Part shown: positions 1 to 10,995 of the stretch, piece by piece
Numbering within the stretch: position 1 is the first letter of the stretch
Layout of the letters: the number at the start of each line of letters is the position of its first letter
DNA from: CAVQKZ01 sp963837325
GTDB lineage: Bacteria; Actinomycetota; Actinomycetes; Mycobacteriales; Jatrophihabitantaceae
DNA length: 64,000 nt
Assembly: GCA_963837325.1 (NCBI GenBank)
Contig: CAWIMV010000001.1
Coordinates: 2,666,001-2,730,000, forward strand
Reading direction: 5' to 3'
Program-made: the position numbers and the translations under genes
Notes under the pieces: generated by a model
The model's database searches: none
Seen by the model: only the letters and a program-made list of their open reading frames with translations
Told to the model about the DNA's origin: nothing

Positions 1-313
1 AGTCCTTGCCGGAACGCCGCGACATGCGCACGTTCTTTCCACTCTCGTCGTCGTGCCGGTAGCCGACGCGAGTCGCCTTGCCCTCGCCGTCGATCACCAT
101 GACGTTGCTGGCGCTGATCGCGGCTTCGATGTGCTCGATGCCGCCGGCCTTGGCGCCGCGCGCACTGGTGGTCACGCGGGTGTGCTTCTTGACCCGGTTG
201 ACGCCTTCGACGACGACCTTGTTGGTGACCGGGTCCGCCGCGATGACCTTGCCCTTGACGCCGCGGTCCTTGCCGGCGATGACGACGACTTCGTCGCCTC
301 TCTTGATCTTCAT
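1..313 (-). CDS. rplX: 50S ribosomal protein L24, partial (C-terminus beyond window)
   Basis: L24 is an assembly-initiator protein of the large ribosomal subunit that binds 23S rRNA near the exit tunnel. Reading from the ATG at 313, the protein begins MKIKRGDEVVVIAGKDRG, the KOW-type motif typical of L24, and continues with a basic VKKHTR segment. About 104 codons are present and the frame runs off the left edge without a stop. It starts 3 bases after the rplN stop, in the usual S17-L14-L24 order, so it is cotranscribed with the S10 operon. Confidence 0.95.
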   Translation of the reverse strand, partial: MKIKRGDEVVVIAGKDRGVKGKVIAADPVTNKVVVEGVNRVKKHTRVTTSARGAKAGGIEHIEAAISASNVMVIDGEGKATRVGYRHDDESGKNVRMSRRSGKD

Positions 314-316
314 GGC

Positions 317-685
317 TTACAGCACCTCGGGTGCGAGAGAAATGATCTTCATGAACCGCTTGTCCCGCAGCTCACGGCCGACCGGGCCGAAGATGCGGGT
401 ACCGCGGGGCTCGCCGTCGGCCCGGATGAGCACGGCCGCGTTCTCGTCGAAGCGGATGTAGCTCCCGTCGGGCCGGCGACGCTCCTTGACCGTGCGGACG
501 ATGACCGCCTTGACGACATCGCCCTTCTTCACGCCCGCGCCGGGCAGCGCGTCCTTGACGGTCGCCACGATGATGTCGCCGATGCCGGCGTAACGACGAC
601 CCGAGCCGCCCATCACCCGGATGCACAAGATCTCCTTGGCACCGGTGTTGTCGGCGACGCGCAGTCGCGACTCCTGCTGAATCAC
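317..685 (-). CDS. rplN: 50S ribosomal protein L14
   Basis: L14 is a large-subunit protein at the subunit interface. The 122-residue length is normal for the family. I chose the GTG at 685 because it gives the family start (M)IQQESRLRVADNTGAKE; the frame stays open upstream but that part overlaps rpsQ and is not L14-like. The core contains the conserved GGSGRRYAGIGD stretch and ends FMKIISLAPEVL. It lies 22 bases after rpsQ. Confidence 0.97.
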   Translation of the reverse strand: MIQQESRLRVADNTGAKEILCIRVMGGSGRRYAGIGDIIVATVKDALPGAGVKKGDVVKAVIVRTVKERRRPDGSYIRFDENAAVLIRADGEPRGTRIFGPVGRELRDKRFMKIISLAPEVL

Positions 686-707
686 TGGTAGCTCCCGTAT
701 CCCGGTA

Positions 708-998
708 TTACTTGGCCCGCTCGAGGACCTCGACCACACGCCAGCGCTTCGTCGCTGACGTCGGCCGGGTCTCCATGATGAGCACTCGGTCGCCGACGCC
801 GACCTGGTTGGTCTCGTCGTGCGCCTTGAGCTTGTTCGTGCGCCGCAGCACCTTGCCGTAGAGCGCGTGCTTGACGCGGTCCTCGACGGCAACCACGACG
901 GTCTTGTCCATCTTGTCGCTGACCACGAGACCCTCACGGGTCTTGCGGAACGACGCCCGGACGGCGTCAGTGCCGCCGGTACTCGTTACGTCGGTCAT
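708..998 (-). CDS. rpsQ: 30S ribosomal protein S17
   Basis: S17 binds 16S rRNA helices 7 and 11 during early small-subunit assembly. The 96-residue protein has the family pattern: SDKMDKTVVVAVEDRVKH followed by LRRTNKLKAHDE and VGDRVLIMETRP. It carries a short Thr/Ser-rich N-terminal extension (about 18 residues) before the conserved core, common in actinobacteria. The 85-base spacer to rpmC is unusually wide for this operon and holds a repeat copy described separately. Confidence 0.96.
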   Translation of the reverse strand: MTDVTSTGGTDAVRASFRKTREGLVVSDKMDKTVVVAVEDRVKHALYGKVLRRTNKLKAHDETNQVGVGDRVLIMETRPTSATKRWRVVEVLERAK

Positions 999-1013
999 GA
1001 CGCTGTACCTCTA

Positions 1014-1035
1014 CTCTTCGCGCGAGCGCTCATCG
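1014..1035. repeat. 22-base dispersed repeat in the rpmC-rpsQ spacer
   Basis: These 22 bases recur exactly at 33116-33137, upstream of rpoB. The rest of the spacer (about 1036-1080) is made of similar cgctc/gctcg runs. Related sequence, not identical, is seen at about 58771-58880. The spacer encodes nothing recognisable. It looks like a small GC-rich repeat family of this genome, placed inside a ribosomal protein operon. Confidence 0.75.
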
Positions 1036-1083
1036 GGCCATTCGCTCCGCTCCTCGCTCGCTGGGGCTCGCTGCGATGCTCAC

Positions 1084-1311
1084 TCATGTAACTGCCTCCG
1101 TCGGAGCGACCGACAGCCCGAGCTCACGCTCGCGCAGGATCGTGTAGATCCGCGCGATGTCGTGACGCACGGTGCGCAGTCGCCGGTTGTTGTCCATCTG
1201 GCCGGTAGCCATCTGGAAGCGCAGGTTGAACAGCTCTTCCTTGGCCTCACGCAGCCGGGTCGCGAGCTCGTCGTCGTGCAGCTCACGCATCTCAGCGGTC
1301 GTCGTACTCAT
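1084..1311 (-). CDS. rpmC: 50S ribosomal protein L29
   Basis: L29 is a small helical protein beside the exit tunnel. The 75-residue product shows the two-helix family pattern: MRELHDDELATRLREAKEEL, then FNLRFQMATGQMDN and IARIYTILRERE. Its ATG overlaps the rplP stop by one base (TGATG), which supports translational coupling with L16. A short C-terminal tail (GLSVAPTEAVT) extends past the usual end. Confidence 0.96.
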   Translation of the reverse strand: MSTTTAEMRELHDDELATRLREAKEELFNLRFQMATGQMDNNRRLRTVRHDIARIYTILRERELGLSVAPTEAVT

Positions 1312-1730
1312 CAGATCTCACCTGCTTCGCGCTGGATGATGCGGCACTTCATCGGCAGCTTGTGGATGGCCCGGGTCAGCGCCTGACGGGCCACCGTCTC
1401 GTTGGGGAACGAGAGCTCGAAGACCACCCGGCCCGGCTTGACGCTCGCGATCCACCATTCCGGCGAGCCCTTGCCCGAACCCATGCGGGTTTCAGCCGGC
1501 TTCTTGGTGATCGGACGGTCGGGGTAGATGTTGATCCAGACCTTGCCGCCACGGCGGATGTGCCGGTTGATCGCGATACGCGCCGACTCGATCTGCCGGT
1601 TCGTGACGTAAGCACCCTCGAGCGCCTGGATGCCGTACTCGCCGAACACCACTCGGGTGCCGCCGGACGCCTTGCCCGACCTACTCGGGTGGTGCTGCTT
1701 GCGGTGTTTGACCCGCCTGGGGATGAGCAT
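1311..1730 (-). CDS. rplP: 50S ribosomal protein L16
   Basis: L16 organises the A-site region of the large subunit. The 139 residues match the family in length and sequence, beginning MLIPRRVKHRKQHH and including GGKVWINIYPDRPITKKPAE, ETRMGSGKGSPEWW and PGRVVFEL. The start follows the rpsC stop by 3 bases, and the stop overlaps the rpmC start. This is one of the best-conserved genes in the window. Confidence 0.98.
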   Translation of the reverse strand: MLIPRRVKHRKQHHPSRSGKASGGTRVVFGEYGIQALEGAYVTNRQIESARIAINRHIRRGGKVWINIYPDRPITKKPAETRMGSGKGSPEWWIASVKPGRVVFELSFPNETVARQALTRAIHKLPMKCRIIQREAGEI

Positions 1731-1733
1731 GAC

Positions 1734-2762
1734 TCAGCTCTCCGTGCTCTCAGTAATGGCGTCCTCGGTCGTGGTGACCGCGGGCGGCGCGTCGGTGGCG
1801 ATCTCGGCTGCCGCCTCGGTCTCGGTGGTGATCGGCGAGGTCTGAAGTTCCTCGGCCGCTTCAGTCGCATCAGCCCGCTGGGCCGCGGCCTCGATCACGG
1901 CCGACTCGGCAGCCTCGGACACCGGCGCCTCGACTGGGGCCTCGGGCACCGGGGCCTCGGCCACCGGAGCCTCGGCCACGGGCGCCTCACCCGATGCGGC
2001 GCGACCAGCGTCGGTGCTGACGCCGGTCGTGCCCTGCGAGCCCGAACGGCGCGGACGAGCCGAGCCGGCCGGCCGGTCGCGGCGCTGGCGCAGCGCCTCG
2101 GCCGCGACCGCGGCCTCACGCTCGGCCCGCGAACCGGTGGGCACTTCGCCCTTGTAGATCCAGACCTTCACGCCGATGCGGCCGAACGTCGTGCGGGCCT
2201 CATAGAAGCCATAGTCGATGTTGGCCCGCAGCGTGTGCAGCGGCACGCGACCCTCGCGGTAGAACTCCGAGCGCGACATCTCGGCCCCGCCGAGGCGGCC
2301 GGAGCACTGCACGCGGATGCCCTTGACCCCCGGGCTCTTCAGGGTCGACTGCATGCTCTTGCGCATCGCGCGCCGGAAGCTCACCCGGTTGGACAGCTGC
2401 TCAGCCACGCCCTGGGCCACCAGTTGCGCGTCGCCCTCGGGGTTCTTCACCTCGAGGATGTTCAGCTGCACCTGCTTGTTGGTGAGCTTCTCGAGCTCGC
2501 CGCGGATGCGGTCGGCCTCAGCGCCGCGGCGGCCGATGACGATGCCCGGACGGGCGGTATGGATGTCGACGCGGACCCGGTCACGGGTGCGCTCGATCTC
2601 GACCTTGGCGATGCCGGCCCGCTCCATGCCCTTGGACATGAGGCGGCGGATCGCCACGTCCTCCTTGACGTATTCGCCGTACTGCTTGTCGGCAAACCAG
2701 CGACTCTTCCAGTCGGTGGTAATGCCCAGGCGGAACCCGTTTGGGTTGACCTTCTGACCCAT
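1734..2762 (-). CDS. rpsC: 30S ribosomal protein S3 with long acidic tail
   Basis: S3 sits at the mRNA entry site of the small subunit and has an N-terminal KH domain. Residues 1-210 match the family: MGQKVNPNGFRLGITTDWKS, the KH signature GRRGAEADRIRGEL, and the C-terminal domain to GVKVWIYKGEVP. At 342 residues it is longer than the usual 210-280. The extra 120 residues are low-complexity, Ala/Glu/Thr-rich, with repeated EAPV units. Such tails on S3 are known in actinobacteria; their function is unknown. The start overlaps the rplV stop by one base. Confidence 0.97.
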   Translation of the reverse strand: MGQKVNPNGFRLGITTDWKSRWFADKQYGEYVKEDVAIRRLMSKGMERAGIAKVEIERTRDRVRVDIHTARPGIVIGRRGAEADRIRGELEKLTNKQVQLNILEVKNPEGDAQLVAQGVAEQLSNRVSFRRAMRKSMQSTLKSPGVKGIRVQCSGRLGGAEMSRSEFYREGRVPLHTLRANIDYGFYEARTTFGRIGVKVWIYKGEVPTGSRAEREAAVAAEALRQRRDRPAGSARPRRSGSQGTTGVSTDAGRAASGEAPVAEAPVAEAPVPEAPVEAPVSEAAESAVIEAAAQRADATEAAEELQTSPITTETEAAAEIATDAPPAVTTTEDAITESTES

Positions 2763-3154
2763 TAGCGAGTCCGTCCCTTCTTGCCGACCGGTGTCTCGAT
2801 GCTCTCGAGCTCGATCGTGATGTGGCTGGTGCGCTTGAGGATGCGGTAGGCCCGCCCCTGCGCCCGCGGCTGGAAGCGCTTGAGCGTCGGGCCCTCGTCG
2901 ACATACGCCCGCGAGATGATCAGCGTCTCGGGGTCGAGCGAAAAGTTGTGCTCGGCGTTGGCGATTGCGCTCGCCAGCACCTTGGCCACCGGCTCGCTGG
3001 CCGCCTGCGGGGCGAACTTCAGCACCGACAACGCCTGCTGGGCCGGCATGTCACGGATGAGATCAACGACGCGGCGCGCCTTCATGGGCGTCACGCGAAC
3101 GTGGGTCGCGCGCGCGAACGCGGTGCGAACCTCGTCGGTATTAGGGCTAGTCAT
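2762..3154 (-). CDS. rplV: 50S ribosomal protein L22
   Basis: L22 lines the peptide exit tunnel with its beta-hairpin. The 130-residue protein shows ATHVRVTPMKARRVVDLIRD near the N-terminus, the AEHNFSLDPE segment, and the hairpin and core through RFQPRAQGRAYRILKRTSHI, all standard for L22. It starts 13 bases after rpsS, and its stop overlaps the rpsC start. Confidence 0.97.
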   Translation of the reverse strand: MTSPNTDEVRTAFARATHVRVTPMKARRVVDLIRDMPAQQALSVLKFAPQAASEPVAKVLASAIANAEHNFSLDPETLIISRAYVDEGPTLKRFQPRAQGRAYRILKRTSHITIELESIETPVGKKGRTR

Positions 3155-3167
3155 GTCCGTATTCCTG

Positions 3168-3449
3168 TCAGCCGCGCCGGGCGCGTCGGTCGTCGCGGAT
3201 GTGGCCGCGGAAGGTGCGGGTCGGCGCGAACTCGCCGAGCTTGTGCCCGACCATGCCCTCGGTGACGAACACCGGCACGTGCTTGCGACCGTCGTGCACG
3301 GCGATCGTGTGCCCGAGCATGTCCGGGATGATCGTCGAGCGCCGCGACCAGGTCTTGATCACGGCCTTGGTGCCCTTGTCGTTCTGGACGTCGACCTTCT
3401 TGAGCAGATGGTCGTCCACGAACGGGCCCTTTTTAAGACTGCGCGGCAT
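3168..3449 (-). CDS. rpsS: 30S ribosomal protein S19
   Basis: S19 is a small-subunit head protein close to the A site. It has 93 residues, the normal length, beginning MPRSLKKGPFVDDHLLKKV and containing TWSRRSTIIPDMLGHTIAVH and HKLGEFAPTRTFRGH, which are diagnostic. It starts 6 bases after the rplB stop in the canonical L2-S19-L22 order. Confidence 0.98.
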   Translation of the reverse strand: MPRSLKKGPFVDDHLLKKVDVQNDKGTKAVIKTWSRRSTIIPDMLGHTIAVHDGRKHVPVFVTEGMVGHKLGEFAPTRTFRGHIRDDRRARRG

Positions 3450-3455
3450 GGGTTA

Positions 3456-4289
3456 CTACCTCTTCTTATTCGTACGGCGGCGGCGGACGATCATGGCGTC
3501 GCTCGGCTTGTGGCGGCGGGTGCGGCCTTCGGGCTTACCGGCCGGGTTCACCGGGTGCCGGCCACCAGACGTCTTGCCCTCACCACCACCGTGCGGGTGG
3601 TCGACCGGGTTCATGGCCACGCCACGCACTGTCGGGCGCTTGCCCTTCCAGCGCATCCGGCCGGCCTTGCCCCAGTTGATGTTCGACTGCTCGGCGTTGC
3701 CGACCTCGCCGACCGTGGCCCGGCAGCGCAGGTCGACGTTGCGGATCTCACCGGACGGCATGCGCAGCTGCGCGTACGGGCCGTCCTTGGCCACGAGTTG
3801 CACGCTGGCACCGGCCGAGCGGGCGATCTTGGCCCCGCCGCCCGGCCGCAGCTCGATCGCGTGCACGACGGTGCCGACGGGGACGTTGCGCAGCGGCAGG
3901 GAGTTGCCGGGCTTGATGTCGGCACTCGGGCCGTTCTCGATGCGGTCGCCCTGCTTGAGCAGCCGCGGCGCGAGGATGTAGCGCTTCTCGCCGTCGGCGT
4001 AGTGCAGCAGCGCGATGCGTGCGGTGCGGTTCGGGTCGTACTCGATGTGCGCGACCTTGGCCGGTACGCCGTCCTTGTCGTGGCGCCGGAAGTCGATCAC
4101 GCGGTAGGCCCGCTTGTGGCCACCGCCCTGGTGCCGGGTCGTGATCTTGCCGGAGTTGTTGCGCCCGCCCTTACCGTGCAGCGGCCGGACGAGCGACTTC
4201 TCCGGAGTGTCCCGGGTGATTTCGGCGAAGTCCGCCACCGAGGAGCCACGACGGCCCGGGGTGGTCGGCTTGTACTTACGAATAGGCAT
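3456..4289 (-). CDS. rplB: 50S ribosomal protein L2
   Basis: L2 is a primary 23S rRNA-binding protein needed for subunit association and peptidyl transfer. The 277 residues start MPIRKYKPTTPGRRGSSVAD and include the conserved C-terminal motif AMNPVDHPHGGGEGKTSGGR, with the histidine loop near the peptidyl transferase centre. Length and sequence are typical for actinobacteria. It follows rplW by 3 bases. Confidence 0.98.
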   Translation of the reverse strand: MPIRKYKPTTPGRRGSSVADFAEITRDTPEKSLVRPLHGKGGRNNSGKITTRHQGGGHKRAYRVIDFRRHDKDGVPAKVAHIEYDPNRTARIALLHYADGEKRYILAPRLLKQGDRIENGPSADIKPGNSLPLRNVPVGTVVHAIELRPGGGAKIARSAGASVQLVAKDGPYAQLRMPSGEIRNVDLRCRATVGEVGNAEQSNINWGKAGRMRWKGKRPTVRGVAMNPVDHPHGGGEGKTSGGRHPVNPAGKPEGRTRRHKPSDAMIVRRRRTNKKR

Positions 4290-4292
4290 TAC

Positions 4293-4589
4293 TCATGCAC
4301 CAATCTGACCGAACACGTCGATCCGGTCGCCCTCGCGGAGGGTCACCACAGCGCGCTTGATGCTCTTGCGCTGGCCGAATCCGCCGCGGGTCCGCTTGCG
4401 CTTGCCTTGCCGGTTGAGTGTGTTCACGTCGGTGACCTTGACGTTGAACACCTTCTCGACCGCGATCTTGATCTGGGTCTTGTTGGCCAGCGGGTGGACG
4501 TCGAACGTGTACTTGTTCTCGTCCAGCAGGCCGTAGCTCTTCTCCGAGATCACCGGAGCGAGCAGCACCTCGCGAGGGTCGTCAAACAT
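4293..4589 (-). CDS. rplW: 50S ribosomal protein L23
   Basis: L23 forms the docking site for trigger factor and SRP at the tunnel exit. The 98-residue product has DPREVLLAPVISEKSYGLLD near the N-terminus and VHPLANKTQIKIAVEKVF with NTLNRQGKRKRTRGGFGQR, the usual pattern. Its ATG overlaps the rplD stop by one base, so it is coupled to L4. Confidence 0.97.
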   Translation of the reverse strand: MFDDPREVLLAPVISEKSYGLLDENKYTFDVHPLANKTQIKIAVEKVFNVKVTDVNTLNRQGKRKRTRGGFGQRKSIKRAVVTLREGDRIDVFGQIGA

Positions 4590-5626
4590 CAGTTGTCCTC
4601 TTCCTTACCGCGCTGCGACGGGGGCAGCTGGAAGCCGGCAGCCTCGGCGGCCTCAGGGGTGCGGAACCAGACCTCGGCGACGGTGCGGTTGTAGAACGCG
4701 CTGCCGGGCACGTGATACAGCTTCGAGCTGGCGTTGCCCTTGACCGGGAACCCCTCGGGCTCGGAGCCGTCCTCGAGGGCCAGGTGCGAGTCGGGTCCGA
4801 AGTCGCTGGCGTCATCGGCGTCGGCGACGTCCTCACTCGCGACCGGCTCGGCCTTGGCCGCGGCCGCCTTTTTCGCCGGCGCCTTCTTGGCCACCTTGGC
4901 CTCCGCGGCTTCGGCCACCTCGACCTCGTCGGCTTCCTCGACCTCGGCGCTGGTGGCGCTCGCCTTGACCGACTTGCCCGTGACCGGTCCGGCCAGGAAC
5001 GCGTCGAGCGCGCCCTTGGTGAACACGATCTCGTCGCTGATCAGCACGTCGTATGTGTTGAGCTGGCCCGGCTCGAGCAGATGCACGCTCGAGATGTTGC
5101 GCAGGCTCTTCCAGGTGAGCACGTCGGAGCGCTCGGCCACCACGAGGACGTTCGTCGCGCTACTGACCTGCGAAAGCGTCGCGGTCGCGGCCTTGGTCGA
5201 CGGAGCGTCGCCGCTGACAAGTGAGGAGACCACGAACAGCCGGTCGTTGCGGGCCCGGTCGGACAAGGCACCGCGAAGCGCAGCGGCCTTCATCTTCTTG
5301 GGGGTTCGCTGGCTGTAGCTGCGCGGCTGCGGGCCGTGCACAACCCCACCACCGGCGAACTGCGGCGCGCGGGTCGAACCCTGGCGGGCCCGGCCGGTGC
5401 CCTTCTGGCGGTACGGCTTCTTGCCACCGCCGCGGACCTCGCCTCGCGACTTGGTCGACGAGGTGCCCTGTCGGGCGGCGGCCAGCTGGGCCACAACGAC
5501 CTGGTGGATCAGCGAGATGTTCGCCGGTACGTCGAAGATCTCGGCCGGCAGCTCGACCTTGCCCGCGCTCTTGGACTTGCTCGCGCCGGTCTCGGCGGGG
5601 CTCTGAACGGTGAGAGACAACGTCAT
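4589..5626 (-). CDS. rplD: 50S ribosomal protein L4 with C-terminal sunset-like domain
   Basis: L4 binds 23S rRNA and shapes the exit-tunnel constriction. Residues 1 to about 218 are a complete L4, with KSRGEVRGGGKKPYRQKGTG, TRAPQFAGGGVVHGP and YSQRTPKKMKAAALRGALSD. Actinobacterial L4 usually ends there, at 205-225 residues; this one has 345. A charged Ala/Lys/Glu linker (about 219-290) leads to residues 292-335 (GFPVKGNASSKLYHVPGSAF, then YNRTVAEVWF and EAAEAAGF). That segment resembles the small sunset domain of various actinobacterial envelope and accessory proteins. The frame is continuous and rplW follows with a one-base overlap, so this is one real fused gene. Confidence 0.95.
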   Translation of the reverse strand: MTLSLTVQSPAETGASKSKSAGKVELPAEIFDVPANISLIHQVVVAQLAAARQGTSSTKSRGEVRGGGKKPYRQKGTGRARQGSTRAPQFAGGGVVHGPQPRSYSQRTPKKMKAAALRGALSDRARNDRLFVVSSLVSGDAPSTKAATATLSQVSSATNVLVVAERSDVLTWKSLRNISSVHLLEPGQLNTYDVLISDEIVFTKGALDAFLAGPVTGKSVKASATSAEVEEADEVEVAEAAEAKVAKKAPAKKAAAAKAEPVASEDVADADDASDFGPDSHLALEDGSEPEGFPVKGNASSKLYHVPGSAFYNRTVAEVWFRTPEAAEAAGFQLPPSQRGKEEDN

Positions 5627-5628
5627 GG

Positions 5629-6285
5629 TCAGGCTCCCTTCGCTGCGCCGCGGACGATGACGAGGCCGCCCTTGGGTCCGGGGATGGCACCCTTGATCAG
5701 CAGCAGGCCGCGCTCGGCGTCGACCTTGTGGACGGTGAGGCTCTGGGTGGTTTGGCGTTCGTGACCCATCCGGCCGGCCATTTTCATGCCCTTGAATACC
5801 CGGCCCGGCGTCGCGCAGGCTCCGATCGAACCGGGCGAGCGGTGCTTGCGCTGCGTGCCGTGGCCGGCACCCAGGCCGTGGAAGCCGTGGCGCTTCATGA
5901 CGCCCGCGGTGCCCTTGCCCTTGGTGGTGCCGGTGACGTCGACCGAAGCGCCGTCGGCGAACAGGTCGGCGTTGATCTCATCGCCGACCGTGTAGCCCTC
6001 GATGGAGTCGGTGCGGACCTCGACCAGGTGCCGACGCGGCGTGACCTCGACCGCCTTGAAGTGACCGGCCACCGGCTTGGTGACCTTGCGCGGGTCGATC
6101 TGGCCGTAGGCGAGCTGGACGGCGGTGTAGCCGTCCTTCTCGTTCGTGCGGATCTGGGTGACGACGCACGGCCCGGCCTTGATCACGGTCACCGGGACGA
6201 TCCGGTTGTTCGCGTCGAAGACCTGGGTCATGCCGAGCTTCTCGCCCAGGATCCCCCGCTGTCGGGATGAGCTTTCGGTAGCCAT
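5629..6285 (-). CDS. rplC: 50S ribosomal protein L3
   Basis: L3 is an early-assembly protein whose loop reaches the peptidyl transferase centre. The 218 residues include GILGEKLGMTQVFD at the N-terminus and the loop GFHGLGAGHGTQRKHRSPGS, both diagnostic. It follows rpsJ by 17 bases and precedes rplD by 2. Nothing unusual is seen. Confidence 0.98.
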   Translation of the reverse strand: MATESSSRQRGILGEKLGMTQVFDANNRIVPVTVIKAGPCVVTQIRTNEKDGYTAVQLAYGQIDPRKVTKPVAGHFKAVEVTPRRHLVEVRTDSIEGYTVGDEINADLFADGASVDVTGTTKGKGTAGVMKRHGFHGLGAGHGTQRKHRSPGSIGACATPGRVFKGMKMAGRMGHERQTTQSLTVHKVDAERGLLLIKGAIPGPKGGLVIVRGAAKGA

Positions 6286-6302
6286 TGGTCTCAGATCTCC
6301 GC

Positions 6303-6608
6303 TTACTGAATGTTGACGTCGACGCTTGCCGGCAGGTCGATGCGCATGAGCGCGTCGATCGTCTTCGGCGTCGGGTCGAGGATGTCGATGAGTCGCTTGT
6401 GGGTGCGCATCTCGAAGTGCTCGCGGCTGTCCTTGTACTTGTGCGGCGAGCGGATGACGCAGTAGACGTTCTTCTCGGTCGGAAGGGGCACGGGGCCGAC
6501 GACCCGCGCGCCGGTGCGCGTCACGGTCTCGACGATCTTGCGCGCACTGGCGTCGATGGCCTCATGGTCATAGGCCTTGAGCCTGATGCGGATCTTCTGT
6601 CCCGCCAT
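6303..6608 (-). CDS. rpsJ: 30S ribosomal protein S10
   Basis: S10 (NusE) is a small-subunit head protein that also joins transcription antitermination complexes with NusG and NusB. I chose the ATG at 6608, giving 101 residues starting MAGQKIRIRLKAYDHEAID, the universal start; the open frame upstream is not conserved. The core TGARVVGPVPLPTEKNVYCV and HKRLIDILDP are typical. It is the first gene of the S10 operon, 125 bases downstream of tuf. A promoter must lie in that spacer or read through from tuf; I could not pick convincing hexamers. Confidence 0.98.
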   Translation of the reverse strand: MAGQKIRIRLKAYDHEAIDASARKIVETVTRTGARVVGPVPLPTEKNVYCVIRSPHKYKDSREHFEMRTHKRLIDILDPTPKTIDALMRIDLPASVDVNIQ

Positions 6609-6701
6609 AGTGGCTGACTCACCTTCACTGTGTTCGGTCGTACTGCCAGGAACGAGCTCGCCCGCCGGATCGCCGGCCGAGAGCAGATGGTGCAAACGGG
6701 A

Positions 6702-6727
6702 GCGGCGGCCGGTTGCCCGACCGCCGC
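6702..6727 (-). terminator. Hairpin after tuf, probable intrinsic or partial terminator
   Basis: An 11-base-pair stem with one mismatch (6702-6712 against 6717-6727) and a 4-base loop begins 7 bases downstream of the tuf stop. There is no long T tract on the minus strand, so it may only partly terminate, allowing some read-through into the S10 operon. Confidence 0.6.
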
Positions 6728-6733
6728 CCCGCG

Positions 6734-7930
<1,197 letters not shown>

Positions 7931-8005
7931 TGTGGATCCCTTTCCCTCTTGGAAATTGCCGGCCTGCTGTGTCCGGCTAGTTGGACTTTCGAAACTTGAG
8001 TTGTG

Positions 8006-10102
<2,097 letters not shown>

Positions 10103-10150
10103 GATTCCTTCTCGTCTTTGTTGCGGCGGGCGGTTGGGTTGGTGCTGGGG

Positions 10151-10621
10151 TCACCAGCGGTAGTGCGCGAAGGCCTTGTTGGACTCGGCCATCTTGTGGG
10201 TGTCCTCGCGGCGCTTCACAGCGGCACCGAGGCCGTTGCTGGCGTCGAGCAGCTCGTTCATCAGGCGCTCGGTCATCGTCTTCTCACGGCGCTGCCGGGA
10301 GTAGCCCACCAACCAGCGCAGGGCCAGCGTCGTGCTTCGGCCCGGCTTGACCTCGACGGGCACCTGGTAGGTGGCCCCGCCGACCCGTCGGCTCTTGACC
10401 TCGAGGGTCGGCTTGACGTTGTCGAGCGCGCGCTTGAGCGTGATGACCGGGTCGTTGCCGGTCTTGTCCCGGGCACCCTCGAGGGCGCCGTAGACGATGC
10501 TCTCGGCTACCGACCGCTTGCCGTGCAGCAGGATCTTGTTGACCAGCTGGGTGACGAGCGGGGAGTTGTAGACCGGGTCGATCACGAGGGGTCGACGCGG
10601 GGGCGGGCCCTTGCGCGGCAT
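10151..10621 (-). CDS. rpsG: 30S ribosomal protein S7
   Basis: S7 nucleates assembly of the small-subunit head and contacts the E-site tRNA. It has 156 residues, the normal length, starting MPRKGPPPRRPLVIDPVYNS and including LVNKILLHGKRSVAESIVYG and the C-terminal KREDTHKMAESNKAFAHYRW. Its ATG overlaps the rpsL stop by one base (TAATG). Confidence 0.98.
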   Translation of the reverse strand: MPRKGPPPRRPLVIDPVYNSPLVTQLVNKILLHGKRSVAESIVYGALEGARDKTGNDPVITLKRALDNVKPTLEVKSRRVGGATYQVPVEVKPGRSTTLALRWLVGYSRQRREKTMTERLMNELLDASNGLGAAVKRREDTHKMAESNKAFAHYRW

Positions 10622-10995
10622 TAGCTCTTCTCCTTTTTCGCGCCGTAGCGGCTACGCGCCTGCTTGCGGCCGCGGACGCCCTGGGTGTCGAGCGAGCCGC
10701 GAATGATCTTGTAGCGCACGCCTGGGAGGTCCTTCACCCGGCCGCCACGGACCAGCACGATGGAGTGCTCCTGCAGGTTGTGACCGACACCCGGGATGTA
10801 GGCCGTGACCTCGATGCCGCTGGTGAGCCGCACGCGGGCCACCTTGCGCAGGGCCGAGTTGGGCTTCTTCGGCGTCGTCGTGTAGACGCGGGTGCACACC
10901 CCGCGGCGCTGAGGGGAGCCCTTGAGCGCCGGGGTCTTGGTCTTGCTGATCTTGTCCTGCCGGCCCTTGCGGACCAGCTGATTGATCGTAGGCAT
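10621..10995 (-). CDS. rpsL: 30S ribosomal protein S12
   Basis: S12 lies at the decoding centre and governs accuracy; its changes give streptomycin resistance. I chose the ATG at 10995, giving 124 residues starting MPTINQLVRKGRQDK. The frame is open further upstream, but that part is not conserved and crosses the promoter. Lysines at the two streptomycin-resistance positions (43 in TTPKKPNSALRK and 88 in GGRVKDLPGVRY) are the sensitive type. It is the first gene of the str operon. Confidence 0.98.
   Translation of the reverse strand: MPTINQLVRKGRQDKISKTKTPALKGSPQRRGVCTRVYTTTPKKPNSALRKVARVRLTSGIEVTAYIPGVGHNLQEHSIVLVRGGRVKDLPGVRYKIIRGSLDTQGVRGRKQARSRYGAKKEKS

Noticed and set aside
10621..10995. 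Streptomycin-resistance type rpsL
   Set aside because: Lysines 43 and 88 are the sensitive type.
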